In this document: positions 39,198 through 49,002 of the stretch, in pieces | How positions within the stretch are numbered: the stretch's first letter is position 1 | Layout: every line of letters starts with the position of its first letter | NCBI GenBank assembly: GCA_016709335.1 | Contig: JADJNC010000003.1 | Span: 186,001 to 250,000, forward strand | DNA: 64,000 nucleotides | Source: Candidatus Propionivibrio dominans | GTDB taxonomy: Bacteria > Pseudomonadota > Gammaproteobacteria > Burkholderiales > Rhodocyclaceae | Direction: 5' to 3' | Program-made: the position numbers and the translations under genes | Notes under the pieces: generated by a model | What the model was told of the DNA's origin: nothing | What the model saw: the letters and a program-made list of their open reading frames with translations, nothing else | Database searches by the model: none

Positions 39198-42100
39198 ATG
39201 AGCCTACTCACCGACTTCGCCTGGCAGACCAAGTACACCCCTGAAGAGGGTTCGCTGATCGGGGTGTTTTACCTGCGTGCCCTGAACTGCGCCCAGCGCT
39301 ATGACCGGACCACCGGATATTTCACCGCCACGGCGCTGGCCATCGCCGCCCGCGGCATCGAAGGACTGGTGCTCAACTCGGGCCGCATGCGCATGGTGGT
39401 GGGTTGCACCTTGAATGCGGCCGAGGTCGAGGCCATCGAAAAAGGCCAGTCCCTGCGCGATACGGTCGAAGCCAATCTGCTCGCAATGCCCCTGGCCGGT
39501 TCGGGCGAACAGGAAGCCGGTGCGCTGGAACTGCTGGCCTGGATGGTGGCCCGCGGTTACCTGGAGATCAAGGTGGCGGTGCCCTGCGACGATAAGCACA
39601 ATCCAGTGTGTTCAGATGCCATTTTCCACGAAAAGGCGGGCATCCTCGAAGACAAGACCGGCAACCGCCTGGCCTTCTCCGGCAGCGTCAACGAGACGGC
39701 CTATGGCTGGCAGCATAACTGGGAAAGTTTTCATGTCTTCTGCGATTGGGACGGTGGAGAAAAACATGTAGACGCCGAGGAAAAAAGCTTCGCCCAACTG
39801 TGGGCCGACCGCGCCAAACGCGCCCGCGTCATGGATGTGCCGACGGCGGTCAGGGAAGATATTCTGCGCTTTCTGCCGCTCGACGAGCAGGAGCCGGAAC
39901 GGCTCAAGCGTGCGCGCGAGGAGGGTGAGGTGGGAGACACTCCACCGGAATCGGATCTCGTGCTGGCGCTACCCCCGCTGCCAGGCAAAGTCAGTAGCGA
40001 AGAGCAGCGCAGGCAGGTGTGGAAGGTGATCTGGTCGGCACCCACCTTGCCGGGTGGCGAACGGATTGCCGAAGCGACCAGCGCCGTCACGCCGTGGCCG
40101 CACCAGCTACGAGCCTTCCAGCGCATGCTCGACCATTGGCCGCCGCGCCTGCTGATTGCCGACGAAGTGGGCCTCGGCAAAACCATCGAGGCTGGGATGC
40201 TGTTGCGATATGCCTGGCTGTCCGGGCGAGCCCGGCGCATCCTTATCCTGTCGCCCAAGGCGGTGATGACCCAGTGGCAAATCGAGCTTCGGGAAAAATT
40301 CAACCTCAACTGGCCGATCTACGACGGAAAAACGCTGAACTGGTATCCGTCGCCGCTGATGCGCGGCCATACGGAACGCGAAGTGTCGCGCGAAGAATGG
40401 CATCGGGAGCCTTTTGTCATCGCCTCCAGCCATTTGATGCGCCGCCGTGATCGGCAGGCGGAACTGTGCGAAACAGCCGAGCCCTGGGATCTGGTGGTAC
40501 TCGACGAAGCCCACCATGCGCGGCGAAAGAGTCCCGGTGCCAATCGGGAAGGCCCGCCAAATCTGCTGCTGCAGTTGATGCAGAAACTCGGGGAACGTAC
40601 CCAATCCTTATTGTTGCTGACCGCTACGCCGATGCAGGTGCATCCGGTCGAGGTGTGGGATTTGCTCTCCCTGCTGGCTATGCCGGGCGAGTGGAGCCGG
40701 TCGGCGTTCCTGGAGTTCTTCCGGCTATCCGGCAATCCAAACCCTTCACATCAGGATTTCGAGCGCCTGGCTCAGTTGTTCCGGGCGGCGGAGTCGGCTT
40801 TTGGCCCGATCGATGCGGACGCGGCCATTCGGCGCACCAGCGGCCATAGCCGCTCAGGGCGCAGAAAATTCTGCGTGCGTTGCGCGATCACGCCAGCACA
40901 CCCCGTCGCCAATTGAGCGCCGACGAGCGGCGTAGCGCGGTGTCCATCATGCGCGCGCATACGCCGGTAGCCGGGCTGGTTTCCCGGCATACCCGCGACC
41001 TGCTGCGCGAATATCACCGGCGCGGCTTGATTTCGACCCCCATCGCCAGCCGGGAAGTGGTCGATGAATTCCTCGACATGACGCCCGCCGAGGAAGACGC
41101 CTACCGGGCGCTGGAGGACTATATTTCCTCAACCTACAACAATGCGTCGGAAGACAAGCGCAGTGCGGTCGGCTTCGTCATGACCACCTACCGCAAGCGT
41201 TTGGCGTCCAGTTTCTACGCGCTTCGCCGCACGCTGGAGGAGCGTCTGGCTTTTGTCAGCGGCCAAGCCAGGCTGCCGTTCGACGAGTTGCGTACGGCAG
41301 AGGATGCCGAAGCCGCCGAAGGCGCCGAGGATGACGATACCGGTGTTGAGAACGATGAGGCCGACGAGGAACGGGTCGCCGCGCAGAAGCAGGTGGCCTT
41401 GCAACTTGAGGAAGCTGGCGCCATCGAGGCGCTGCTGGCGCGTGTTCGCCGCCTGCCGGGCGATACCAAGGCCCGACGTCTGGCCGAGGTGTTACGTGCC
41501 TTGCAGCAGGGTAGTTATCACGCCATGGATGACGCCTTGCTGCCGGCCTTCCCCCAGGCCATCGTGTTTACGCAATATACCGACACGCTGGATTACCTGC
41601 GCGACGTGCTGAAGCTGGAGGGCTTGTCCATTCTTTGTTATTCCGGTCGCGGCGGTGAGTGGCTGCAACCTGGCGGTGTTTGGAAGAAGCTTTCCCGAGA
41701 AGAAACCAAACGCCGCTTTCGCCGGCAGGAGGCGCAGGTGCTGTTATGCACCGATGCGGCGGCGGAAGGGCTCAACTTCCAGTTCTGCGGCGCGCTGATC
41801 AATTTCGACGCGCCCTGGAACCCGATGAAGGTCGAGCAGCGGATCGGCCGCGTCGATCGCCTCGGGCAGTTGTTTCCGCGCATCGCCATCGTCAATCTGA
41901 TGTACGAGGACACCGTCGAGACCGATGTCTACCGTGCATTGCGCTCGCGTATCAAGCTCTTTACAGCAGTGGTCGGCAAACTCCAGCCGATTCTTTCGGC
42001 CATTCCCGCACGCATTGCCGCCGTGGCGCTGAGCGCACCGGGCGATCAGCAGCAGGCCCGCGCCAACCTGATTTCACGGATACAGGAGGAAGCCAGCGCG

Positions 42101-42436
42101 CCGCCGAGCGAGTCGTTCGATATCGACGATGCGATCGAATCCGCCCTCGATCTGCCGCAGCGCCATGCGCCGCCTTACGGTCTGGACGAACTCGGCCAGC
42201 TCCTCGATCATCCGCGATTGCTGCCGCCGGGAGTTGAGGCCAGGCGGGTCAGTTCGAAGGACATTTTCTGGACCCAACCCGGCGCGCCTCAGGTCGCGGT
42301 TACCACCGATGTAGAGTTTTACGAGGAGCATCCCGAGTCGGTGGAGTTCTGGACGCCCGGTAGTCCGGCGTTTCCAGTGGTTGTTTTGGAAGACGCTGGA
42401 GATACCTGTGGTATCCGCTTGTCGGATCTTCTTTAA
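39198..42436 (+). pseudogene. PLD-SNF2 helicase of the defence cluster with one frameshift
   Basis: About 1,080 residues when joined. An N-terminal phospholipase D-like domain (YDRTTGYFTATAL; FHEKAGILEDKTGNRLAFSG) precedes an SF2/SNF2 helicase: motif I ADEVGLGKTIEAG, motif II LDEAHHARR, motif III LLLTATPMQ, and in the second frame motif [15 protein letters not shown] and motif [13 protein letters not shown]. The frames join if one G is added to the GGG at 40858-40860, restoring [13 protein letters not shown]. The layout is like helicases of DISARM-type and related systems. One homopolymer slip could be a sequencing error; if so the gene is intact. Confidence 0.72.
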
Positions 42437-42752
42437 TCGACGTCCAACATTTATCGGCTACCAGATTCTGTGATTGACATCATGTTGCAGTGTAACGTCG
42501 GGAATCAAAAACCTGAGCCGATGGTTATGGCCGTCTCCAAACGGTCTATTGTGTTGAAAAACTCGCTTTCCAGCCGAGTGAGAATCAGCGCCGGAAAATT
42601 GGACTTCACAATCGCGCTATTCGCCTCGATCAGTGCATAGGCAGGCTCGGGGAAAGCGAAATTTGCGCTGTATTGGCAGCCGCGCGTTGATGCAGACGGT
42701 TTACAATTGACTCTGTGATGCCTATGAGTTCTTGTCCGGGAACCAACTCTCC
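42437..42752. other. Gap with a possible reverse-strand gene scrap
   Basis: On the minus strand about 42505-42665 reads ...FAFPEPAYALIEANSAIVKS... to ...RLETAITIGSGF and a stop, which looks like a real protein C-terminus, but no start codon or upstream part is found. The rest contains nothing recognisable apart from space for the kinase promoter. Confidence 0.35.
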
Positions 42753-43865
42753 ATGAAAGCGATCATGACGCTCTCCCCTTTCATCGGCAACCTGATTGGG
42801 CAAGCGCTGCCGGACGGTTGGGTAATCGATAGACAACTACCGAGGCCGGGCACAGCAGGGGCTACCGACTTGTCAGGCTCCTTTTTTTCTGTCGGATTTA
42901 TCGCCAAGAAAACGGTAGGTAAGAAGCAGACCGAGGCGTTTCTAAAAGTCATCGACGTCGGTAACGCGTTACAGGCTCAGCCTGGCCACTCGTCCCTAAT
43001 GGAACGACTGAAGAATGTCACCGATAGTTATAGCTTTGAGTGTTCAGTGCTCGACATTTGCGAAAAAGCCCGGCTCGACCGAGTTGTACAGGTTATTGCA
43101 AAAGGCGAACTCCCGCCACCACCGGGTTCTGCATTCCCGATCCCAATTCCCTATATGCTCTTCGAGCTCGCTGATGGCGATGTTCGGAAAATCGTTTCAC
43201 GCACCAACAAGATTGATGATGCGTGGCGATTACGTGTTCTGCACAATGTCGCGGTCGGCCTGCAGCAATTGCACGGAGTGACGATTGCTCACCAAGACTT
43301 GAAACCATCGAACGTATTGCTCTTCGAGACCTCCGGCCAGGGCGCCAAGATTGGCGACCTGGGGCGTGCCTCGCGGCTCGGTATGGAGGCACAGCATGAC
43401 GCCCTCGCTATCGCCGGCGCCCTTAGCTACGCCCCACCGGAGCAAGCCTTCGGGATCAGGCCCGAACTTTGGGTGGACCGGCGCGAAGGGTGTGACCTTT
43501 ATCACTTAGGCACCCTGGCCACCTTCCTTTTCGCCGGAATAACACCAACCGATTTCTATTTGGAAAATTTGCCAATTGATGTTCGCCCAGCTGTCTGGAA
43601 TGGGCAATCCAATTGTGATTATCAAACGGCGCTACCTGTCTTAATGTCTACCTTCACTGCGTTTGTGGATGCCGTCTCTAGCGAAATACCGGAGTGGGCA
43701 AGGGGCGAAATGTCGCAGATCATTCTTAACGCGTGCAACCCTGACTATAAGAAACGAGGCGACCCTGGCGCGCGTGCGCAGATTGGCGAACCCATTGGAA
43801 TCCAGACCTTTGTTGCACGGTTTGCTCGTCTTTCCAAGCGAGCTGAAATTGAAGTACGGCGATGA
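42753..43865 (+). CDS. Ser/Thr protein kinase-like protein
   Basis: 370 aa. A protein kinase domain is seen: beta-3 lysine in FLKVIDV (K65), catalytic loop HQDLKPSNVLL (180-190, HRD replaced by HQD), KIGDLGRAS (DFG replaced by DLG, 202-204) and APPE (227-230). The glycine-rich loop is atypical (SGSFFSVGF). D182, K184, N187 and D202 are kept, so activity is possible. No membrane helix or extracellular sensor is present. It overlaps the next gene by 4 bases (ATGA). Position inside the accessory region beside defence genes suggests a role in phage or stress response; the target is unknown. The ATG at 42753 is the first plausible start. Confidence 0.75.
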   Translation: MKAIMTLSPFIGNLIGQALPDGWVIDRQLPRPGTAGATDLSGSFFSVGFIAKKTVGKKQTEAFLKVIDVGNALQAQPGHSSLMERLKNVTDSYSFECSVLDICEKARLDRVVQVIAKGELPPPPGSAFPIPIPYMLFELADGDVRKIVSRTNKIDDAWRLRVLHNVAVGLQQLHGVTIAHQDLKPSNVLLFETSGQGAKIGDLGRASRLGMEAQHDALAIAGALSYAPPEQAFGIRPELWVDRREGCDLYHLGTLATFLFAGITPTDFYLENLPIDVRPAVWNGQSNCDYQTALPVLMSTFTAFVDAVSSEIPEWARGEMSQIILNACNPDYKKRGDPGARAQIGEPIGIQTFVARFARLSKRAEIEVRR

Positions 43866-45502
43866 GCGTTAGCTCCGGAAGGAAAAATCGTCGCCTTCTA
43901 CCTCGATGGAGGTCTTCGCTCAAAGCGGCAGAGAATGCGGACTTTGTGGCTCTCAGGTCGCCACCCCGTGCTGTAGCGTCTGTGGAAGATGAGCTTTGGC
44001 AAAACGTGGATGCATTTGCTCGCTGGCCGTCAATCGGTACGGCGGCCGAGTTGGTGTCGACGGGTATTCTTTCCGGACAGACAGACTTGGCATCGGACGC
44101 GGCTGCTTTTATTCTTGCCCATCGGGACGAAGCACCAGGTACTTTGGTAAACCTCGCCGGTAGCGTGACGGGCGAAAGCTCAATCCGGAGTCCGAACCAG
44201 AAAAAAGCATCGGAAGAAGTTGCATTAACGCGAAAGCTACTACGCATTAATCCGGACAATCCCGTTCTTTGGTCGGATATGGCGCGGCATTTTGCGAGTA
44301 ACGGGGACAAAAAGCAGGCGTCTCGCTGTATGAAGAGTGCGCTGGCGCTGGCTCCCAATCACCGATGGATGCTGCGAACAGTTGCACGTTTTCTAGTGCA
44401 TCAGGACGAGCCGCTGGCCGCCCACCAACTGCTGGCTAAACACCCGCGAACACGCAATGATCCTTGGCTGATCGCCGCTGAGCTGGCTTGTGCCCATGTT
44501 GCCGGCCGCGCTCCAAAGTTCTGGAAAACAGCTTTGGAGTTCGTGCGTCGTGATGCCGTGTCACCGGTGCATCTGTCAGAGTTGGCAACCGCTGCGGGAA
44601 TGATGGAGCTTGAGGCCGGAAATCGCAAAACGGCACGGCGCTTAGTCCTGAAAGGATTGATTGATCCCACCGAAAACGCGCTGGCGCAAGTTTTCTGGGC
44701 ACAGGAAAGCCACCATCTTAGCGATGGTTTCAAACTGGAAGAGCTTGTAAAGTCTGCAAACGATGCGTACGAGGCGGACTACAAAGTTGCCATTTTAGGT
44801 GGTGATATCATCAGTGCGCTAAGGTCCGCCGAAACGTGGCAGATCGATGAACCTTTTGCTTCCCGCCCCTGTGAGGAAATCGCCTATATCGCGTCGTTAA
44901 TGGATGATCATGACATGACCATTCGCATGGCCCGGCAAGTGAAGCACATGGACGGTCACAGTGACCCGAGTCTGGAGCTTAATGCGTTTTTTGCGCGGAT
45001 GAGTTCTGGCACGCTGGACATCAAAAGGGATCAAGTCGAGATCAATCGAATACGGATGAACCTGGGTCGCGCCATTCGTAATGCCGACGGGAACTCATTC
45101 CACGCCGTAGCCAATCTTGGGCTCTGGGAATATCGCTTCGGCGACATGAGCGCTGGTCGTACGCTGTACCAACAGGCGGTTACCATTGCACAAAAAGTGC
45201 ATTATCCTGAGGCAGCGGCTTTGGCAGCCACCTTTGCCGCACGAGAGGCGATCCTTGGACGTGATCCAACGGCCGATTTGGCTTTGAAACGTGCCAAGGA
45301 ATTAGCCAGCAGCTCCAAGCACCTAGCGAGCGAGTTCTATCTGAGGAAACTGGATGAAATCGTTGGGCATGAGGAAAGAGCCGGTGAAATACTCTCACCG
45401 TCAAGTACGGAGCGGTTTGTGAGGGTTAAAAAGGTCGATGCGAGACCGTTTCGGGTCGAGAAAAAGAATGATCGTCTGGTTCTCTGGGTGCCTAGACACT
45501 AA
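43862..45502 (+). CDS. TPR-like repeat protein paired with the kinase
   Basis: 546 aa, mostly helical. A clear TPR-type region is at about residues 120-200 (NPDNPVLWSDMARHFASNGD; ALALAPNHRWMLRTVARFL), and a second repeat-like region is near 390-470 (FHAVANLGLWEYRFGDMSAG). There is a basic N-terminus (MSVSSGRKNRRLLPRWRSS) and no catalytic motif. Translation is coupled to the kinase, so it is probably its partner: a scaffold, sensor or substrate. Family not recognised. Confidence 0.65.
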   Translation: MSVSSGRKNRRLLPRWRSSLKAAENADFVALRSPPRAVASVEDELWQNVDAFARWPSIGTAAELVSTGILSGQTDLASDAAAFILAHRDEAPGTLVNLAGSVTGESSIRSPNQKKASEEVALTRKLLRINPDNPVLWSDMARHFASNGDKKQASRCMKSALALAPNHRWMLRTVARFLVHQDEPLAAHQLLAKHPRTRNDPWLIAAELACAHVAGRAPKFWKTALEFVRRDAVSPVHLSELATAAGMMELEAGNRKTARRLVLKGLIDPTENALAQVFWAQESHHLSDGFKLEELVKSANDAYEADYKVAILGGDIISALRSAETWQIDEPFASRPCEEIAYIASLMDDHDMTIRMARQVKHMDGHSDPSLELNAFFARMSSGTLDIKRDQVEINRIRMNLGRAIRNADGNSFHAVANLGLWEYRFGDMSAGRTLYQQAVTIAQKVHYPEAAALAATFAAREAILGRDPTADLALKRAKELASSSKHLASEFYLRKLDEIVGHEERAGEILSPSSTERFVRVKKVDARPFRVEKKNDRLVLWVPRH

Positions 45503-45823
45503 GTTGATAGGTTGGCGAACCGTGGCATGAGATCGTCGGCACCCAAGTTGCGTCTTGAAATTCCTTTGTCCTCAAGTTCTATCCCACCGTTAATATCTAT
45601 TCGGAATTACGATGCTGAAAACTTGACAGTACAGCGTGGAGGCCAGCAAGGAGATCGATGAATAACGCCTCAAGCCTCTGACCGCCTGCTTGCCTGCGTG
45701 GTTCGAGCTACGCTTGTCGACCCTGCCTCTTCAGCCAAACTCACCATTCGCCCCAGCGTGTTTCCCCTATTAAGCAAATTCGGGCAAACCGAGGCCTATC
45801 ATAACCACAGACAAGGCAGCGCA
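45503..45823. other. Gap with no gene
   Basis: Nothing recognised between the TPR gene and the convergent integrase gene; the right attachment site of the element could lie near here or beyond 47100, but no direct repeat was identified. Confidence 0.4.
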
Positions 45824-47080
45824 TCACGCTGCGCCACGAATCGGTTTGACTACTGCATCGGGTTGCACCGTTGCGCAATACACAGCCCACTCCGTCATCA
45901 ATGCCGCGCGCTTGGCGAACTGCGAACCGCGCTGGTAGGCACGCTCGACCGCATCCGGCAACTGGTGCGCCAGCGCGTGTTCGGCCACCTCGCGCGGGTA
46001 GTTGGTCGTCTCTGCCGCCCACATCCGGAAACTGCTGCGGAAACCATGAACGGTGACCCCTTTGCCGTTGGCATCCACCCACACCGGCTTCCCGTCGCCG
46101 TTCATGCGCCGGATCAATGCCGTCAGCGACATATCCGACAAGGGCTGGCCTTTTGTACCGGGGAACACAAGCTCGCCATCCTTCGGCATCGACTCCAGCA
46201 AAGCCAGTGCGGCATCGCTCAATGGAACCTCATGCTCACGTTTGGCTTTCATGCGCTCGGCCGGTATCGTCCACACCTTGCCCGCCGTATCGAACTCAGC
46301 CCATCGCGCGCCGCGCACCTCACCCGACCGGCAAGCCGTCAGGACGGCGAACTCGACCGCTCGGGCGGCTACCCCCTCACGCGCTCTCAGCGCCGACATG
46401 AAGGCACCGATGCGCGGCCACGGTAGCGATGGATGGTTCTTCGTCCGGCTGGTCTTGCTGATGGTGGCCAGCAGGTTGTCCAGGTGGCCTTTCCAGCGTG
46501 CAGGATTCTCGCCAGTACGGTAACCGCTTGTGGTGGCCCAGCCGAGCACGGACTCGATACGTCCGCGCAGGCGACTGGCGGTTTCGGTCTTGCTCTCCCA
46601 TATGAGCGAAAGACACTTCACAACCAGGCCGGTGTCGACTTCGGCCACGGGTAAATGGCCAAACACCGGACTGGCGTAAGTTTTGAGTGTGCTGGTCCAT
46701 TGGCCAATATGCTTTGTGTTATTCCAGCCCGCCTTGTGCGCCAGGATATAGGCCTCGGCGCACTGGTCAAAGCTCATCATCCTGGCACGGGCCAGTGCGG
46801 CCTCGATCTGGATTTGCTTTTTGGCGGCCAAAGGATTGATACCCTCGATTAGCTGCTTCCGAGCATCAAGAGCCTTCTGTCGAGCCTCGGCCAGACTCAC
46901 GGTATGTGTCGGCCCCAGTCCCATCCCGAACGGCTGGCCGGCCACCATGTAACGAAACAGCCAGGACTTCGCGCCGGTGGTGGTAATCTGGAGCGTCAAG
47001 CCGCCACCGTCGCCATACAGCCCCGGCTTGGTGAGCTTGGATACTTGCAGTGCTGAGAGTCTTTGTTGCTGGCGTGCCAT
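45824..47080 (-). CDS. Tyrosine recombinase, P4-type integrase with Arm-DNA-binding domain
   Basis: 418 aa. The N-terminal DUF4102-type arm-binding domain is seen in GLYGDGGGLTLQI and SLAEARQKALDARKQL. Catalytic residues: Arg in TACRSGEVRGARW, HxxR in VHGFRSSFRMW, and HALAHQLPDAVERAYQR with the final tyrosine. Enzymes of this kind integrate genomic islands, usually into tRNA genes, but no tRNA is visible beside it. MARQ at 47080 is the typical start; an ATG 12 bases earlier is also in frame. TTTGATAGT-like words repeat just upstream (47085-47115). Confidence 0.88.
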   Translation of the reverse strand: MARQQQRLSALQVSKLTKPGLYGDGGGLTLQITTTGAKSWLFRYMVAGQPFGMGLGPTHTVSLAEARQKALDARKQLIEGINPLAAKKQIQIEAALARARMMSFDQCAEAYILAHKAGWNNTKHIGQWTSTLKTYASPVFGHLPVAEVDTGLVVKCLSLIWESKTETASRLRGRIESVLGWATTSGYRTGENPARWKGHLDNLLATISKTSRTKNHPSLPWPRIGAFMSALRAREGVAARAVEFAVLTACRSGEVRGARWAEFDTAGKVWTIPAERMKAKREHEVPLSDAALALLESMPKDGELVFPGTKGQPLSDMSLTALIRRMNGDGKPVWVDANGKGVTVHGFRSSFRMWAAETTNYPREVAEHALAHQLPDAVERAYQRGSQFAKRAALMTEWAVYCATVQPDAVVKPIRGAA

Positions 47081-47092
47081 GCTATCATTCAA

Positions 47093-47530
47093 CTATCAAA
47101 ACGACTATCAAATTGTAGCCGGATTTGAATGGATTGTACAGGACGAGCTAGGACGTAAATACGATGTAACCTATTGTTATGTAAGCTACTTTATGGACGT
47201 CGTGGGATGCCGGTGGACTACTAAAATGCGGACGCCCTCTCCGCCAGAAAAATGCGTTAAGTAATTGAATTATAAGCATAAATATAGTTGTAATGCAGGC
47301 AATAACCCACAATTTATACCACATAATATTTCTGTTGTGATTGTAAAGTTGGTCAAGAATTTTGTTTTCTTGAACTATTTACTCTGCTTAATAGTGGTTT
47401 CTGCACCGACCAGACGATCCAATTGTTACCAGTCTTTTGCTGGAGGATGACCAGAATGATTTCGGGTTTAGCAGCGCGCTGACGATGCAGAACGGCCTAC
47501 TCCGCTACCGAGTGCTTCCCCTTCATGCGA
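47093..47530. other. AT-rich gap outside the integrase gene
   Basis: No gene is recognised. Upstream of the integrase start the sequence TTTGATAGT occurs twice and TGATAG a third time (reverse strand, 47085-47115), a possible control site. The stretch 47260-47420 is markedly AT-rich compared with its surroundings and may be the junction of acquired DNA. Confidence 0.45.
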
Positions 47531-48721
47531 TCAGTTCGTGCCATCAAGAACATCATCCATTCCCGTATGCAGCGCATTTAACACCTGGTGTGCCTGAAAC
47601 ACGCGGTTTCGCCGCTGTGCCGTGGACGGCCGCAAGATTTCGAGTGCAACCAGTTCGGCTATCGCATCATTCGCCGCCGGAAACGTTACTCTCAATTGCC
47701 GCGCGACCTCATTGGCGGTAAGAACAGGTTGCCCAACCAGAATATCCACCACACGCCAGACCGTCGCATCGCCCCGTTTTCGCCGCTCTTTTAATTTGAT
47801 GGACCACTGCGCCTGCAACTCATCGAGCGCATCGATGATCTGACCCGTATGCCGGCACGACGCAATCACGCACTCAAGGAATAGTGTGATCCACGGTACC
47901 CAGTTAAGCCGCATCTGAGCCTCGCGCAGCGCGGCATAATACTCGCACTGCCGAATCTTCAAAAAGGTCGCTAGGTGGATCGGCGGCTCGCCATCCGCTT
48001 GAAGCATCAAAGGGAGCAGCATCCGACCGATCCGGCCATTGCCATCAATGAACGGATGAATTGCCTCAAACTGGACATGCGCAATCGCCGCACGCATCAG
48101 AACCGACGTCACCATATTCCCGTCCTGCTGGTAGCGGAGCAGGGTTTCCAGATCGGACATCAACCGGCCTACTTCCTCCGGCGGGGGAGGGATGAACACT
48201 GCATCCTCAAGCCGGATACCCCCGATGCGATTCTGGATTGTCCTGAAATGCCCGGGCGTATAGCGCGCTTGACCGCTCAGTAGCCGCTCATGCAATTCAA
48301 GCAGAAGTTCACAGTTCAGAGCGCCCTGGCCATGTGCACGAACGAGTTCATCGCCATACTTGGCTGCTGTCACATAGGCCAGCGTTTCGCTCGCATCTGC
48401 ATCATCGGGTGGAACCTCATCGGTCAAATCCATCTCGTACAACAGGAGATCGTCGAAGCCTGTTCGTGATCCCTCAATCTGACTGCTCGCGACAGCTTCC
48501 CGGCGATTAAGCGCACGCAGCAGAAGCACCTCATACGGGCATCGCCCGAGTATTCGGGCTATTACCTCAAGCTCTCGCGCGGCCATCCTGAATAACGCCG
48601 CGCATTCAGGGACGTCAATAGTGGCAGGTACCGGATGGGGCACCACAGCATAGCAGCCGCCCCGCCCGTGAATTGGTACCACAGTAGCCTGCAGACTTGG
48701 ATGGAGTTCGGTTTTGCGCAT
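47531..48721 (-). CDS. Fic-domain protein (probable AMPylase or related transferase)
   Basis: 396 aa. The Fic active-site motif HPFIDGNGRIGRMLLP lies at about residues 220-235 with the catalytic histidine. An inhibitory helix SSQIEGSRT (S-x-x-x-E-G) is near residue 79, so it is a class II Fic protein whose activity is held back by its own N-terminal part. A Fic_N domain precedes, and a C-terminal winged helix follows (VARQLRVTFPAANDAIAEL). The target is unknown. The gene stands alone outside the integrase. Confidence 0.88.
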   Translation of the reverse strand: MRKTELHPSLQATVVPIHGRGGCYAVVPHPVPATIDVPECAALFRMAARELEVIARILGRCPYEVLLLRALNRREAVASSQIEGSRTGFDDLLLYEMDLTDEVPPDDADASETLAYVTAAKYGDELVRAHGQGALNCELLLELHERLLSGQARYTPGHFRTIQNRIGGIRLEDAVFIPPPPEEVGRLMSDLETLLRYQQDGNMVTSVLMRAAIAHVQFEAIHPFIDGNGRIGRMLLPLMLQADGEPPIHLATFLKIRQCEYYAALREAQMRLNWVPWITLFLECVIASCRHTGQIIDALDELQAQWSIKLKERRKRGDATVWRVVDILVGQPVLTANEVARQLRVTFPAANDAIAELVALEILRPSTAQRRNRVFQAHQVLNALHTGMDDVLDGTN

Positions 48722-48837
48722 TGAACCTTCAATAGCAAAGTTTATATTAAATGATAATACACCATAACTTTAATAAAAGTCGTTATATTAAGCGGTATTG
48801 CATGCCAATACATTGCGCGAAATATCGTTATATGACA

Positions 48838-48915
48838 TTAAAGGAGCGGATTTTCGTTCTCATCGTCGAACAGCGCCACATACAGGCTCTTCGCTTTGTC
48901 AATGTTCTTAGCCAT
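48838..48915 (-). other. Possible 25-codon reading frame upstream of the Fic gene
   Basis: The reverse strand encodes MAKNIDKAKSLYVALFDDEN followed by ENPLL and a stop. Composition is protein-like, but no ribosome site is seen. It could be a gene scrap or a small antitoxin-like peptide. Low certainty. Confidence 0.2.
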
Positions 48916-49002
48916 TTTTTGATTTATGCAACAACGCCCAATGGATCAGTGAAGTCGGCTCAGGCGTCGTTGAAATTATGAACGCAGAGATAAACCGCTG
49001 CG

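Noticed and set aside
30884..42436. DISARM or BREX system
   Set aside because: No drmA/drmB (DUF1998) pair, and no brxL or pglZ gene, is seen; only single parts resemble these systems.
45698..46426. Open frame on the + strand opposite the integrase gene
   Set aside because: Shadow frame; rich in Arg, Pro and Cys with no domain, while the minus strand encodes a complete recombinase.
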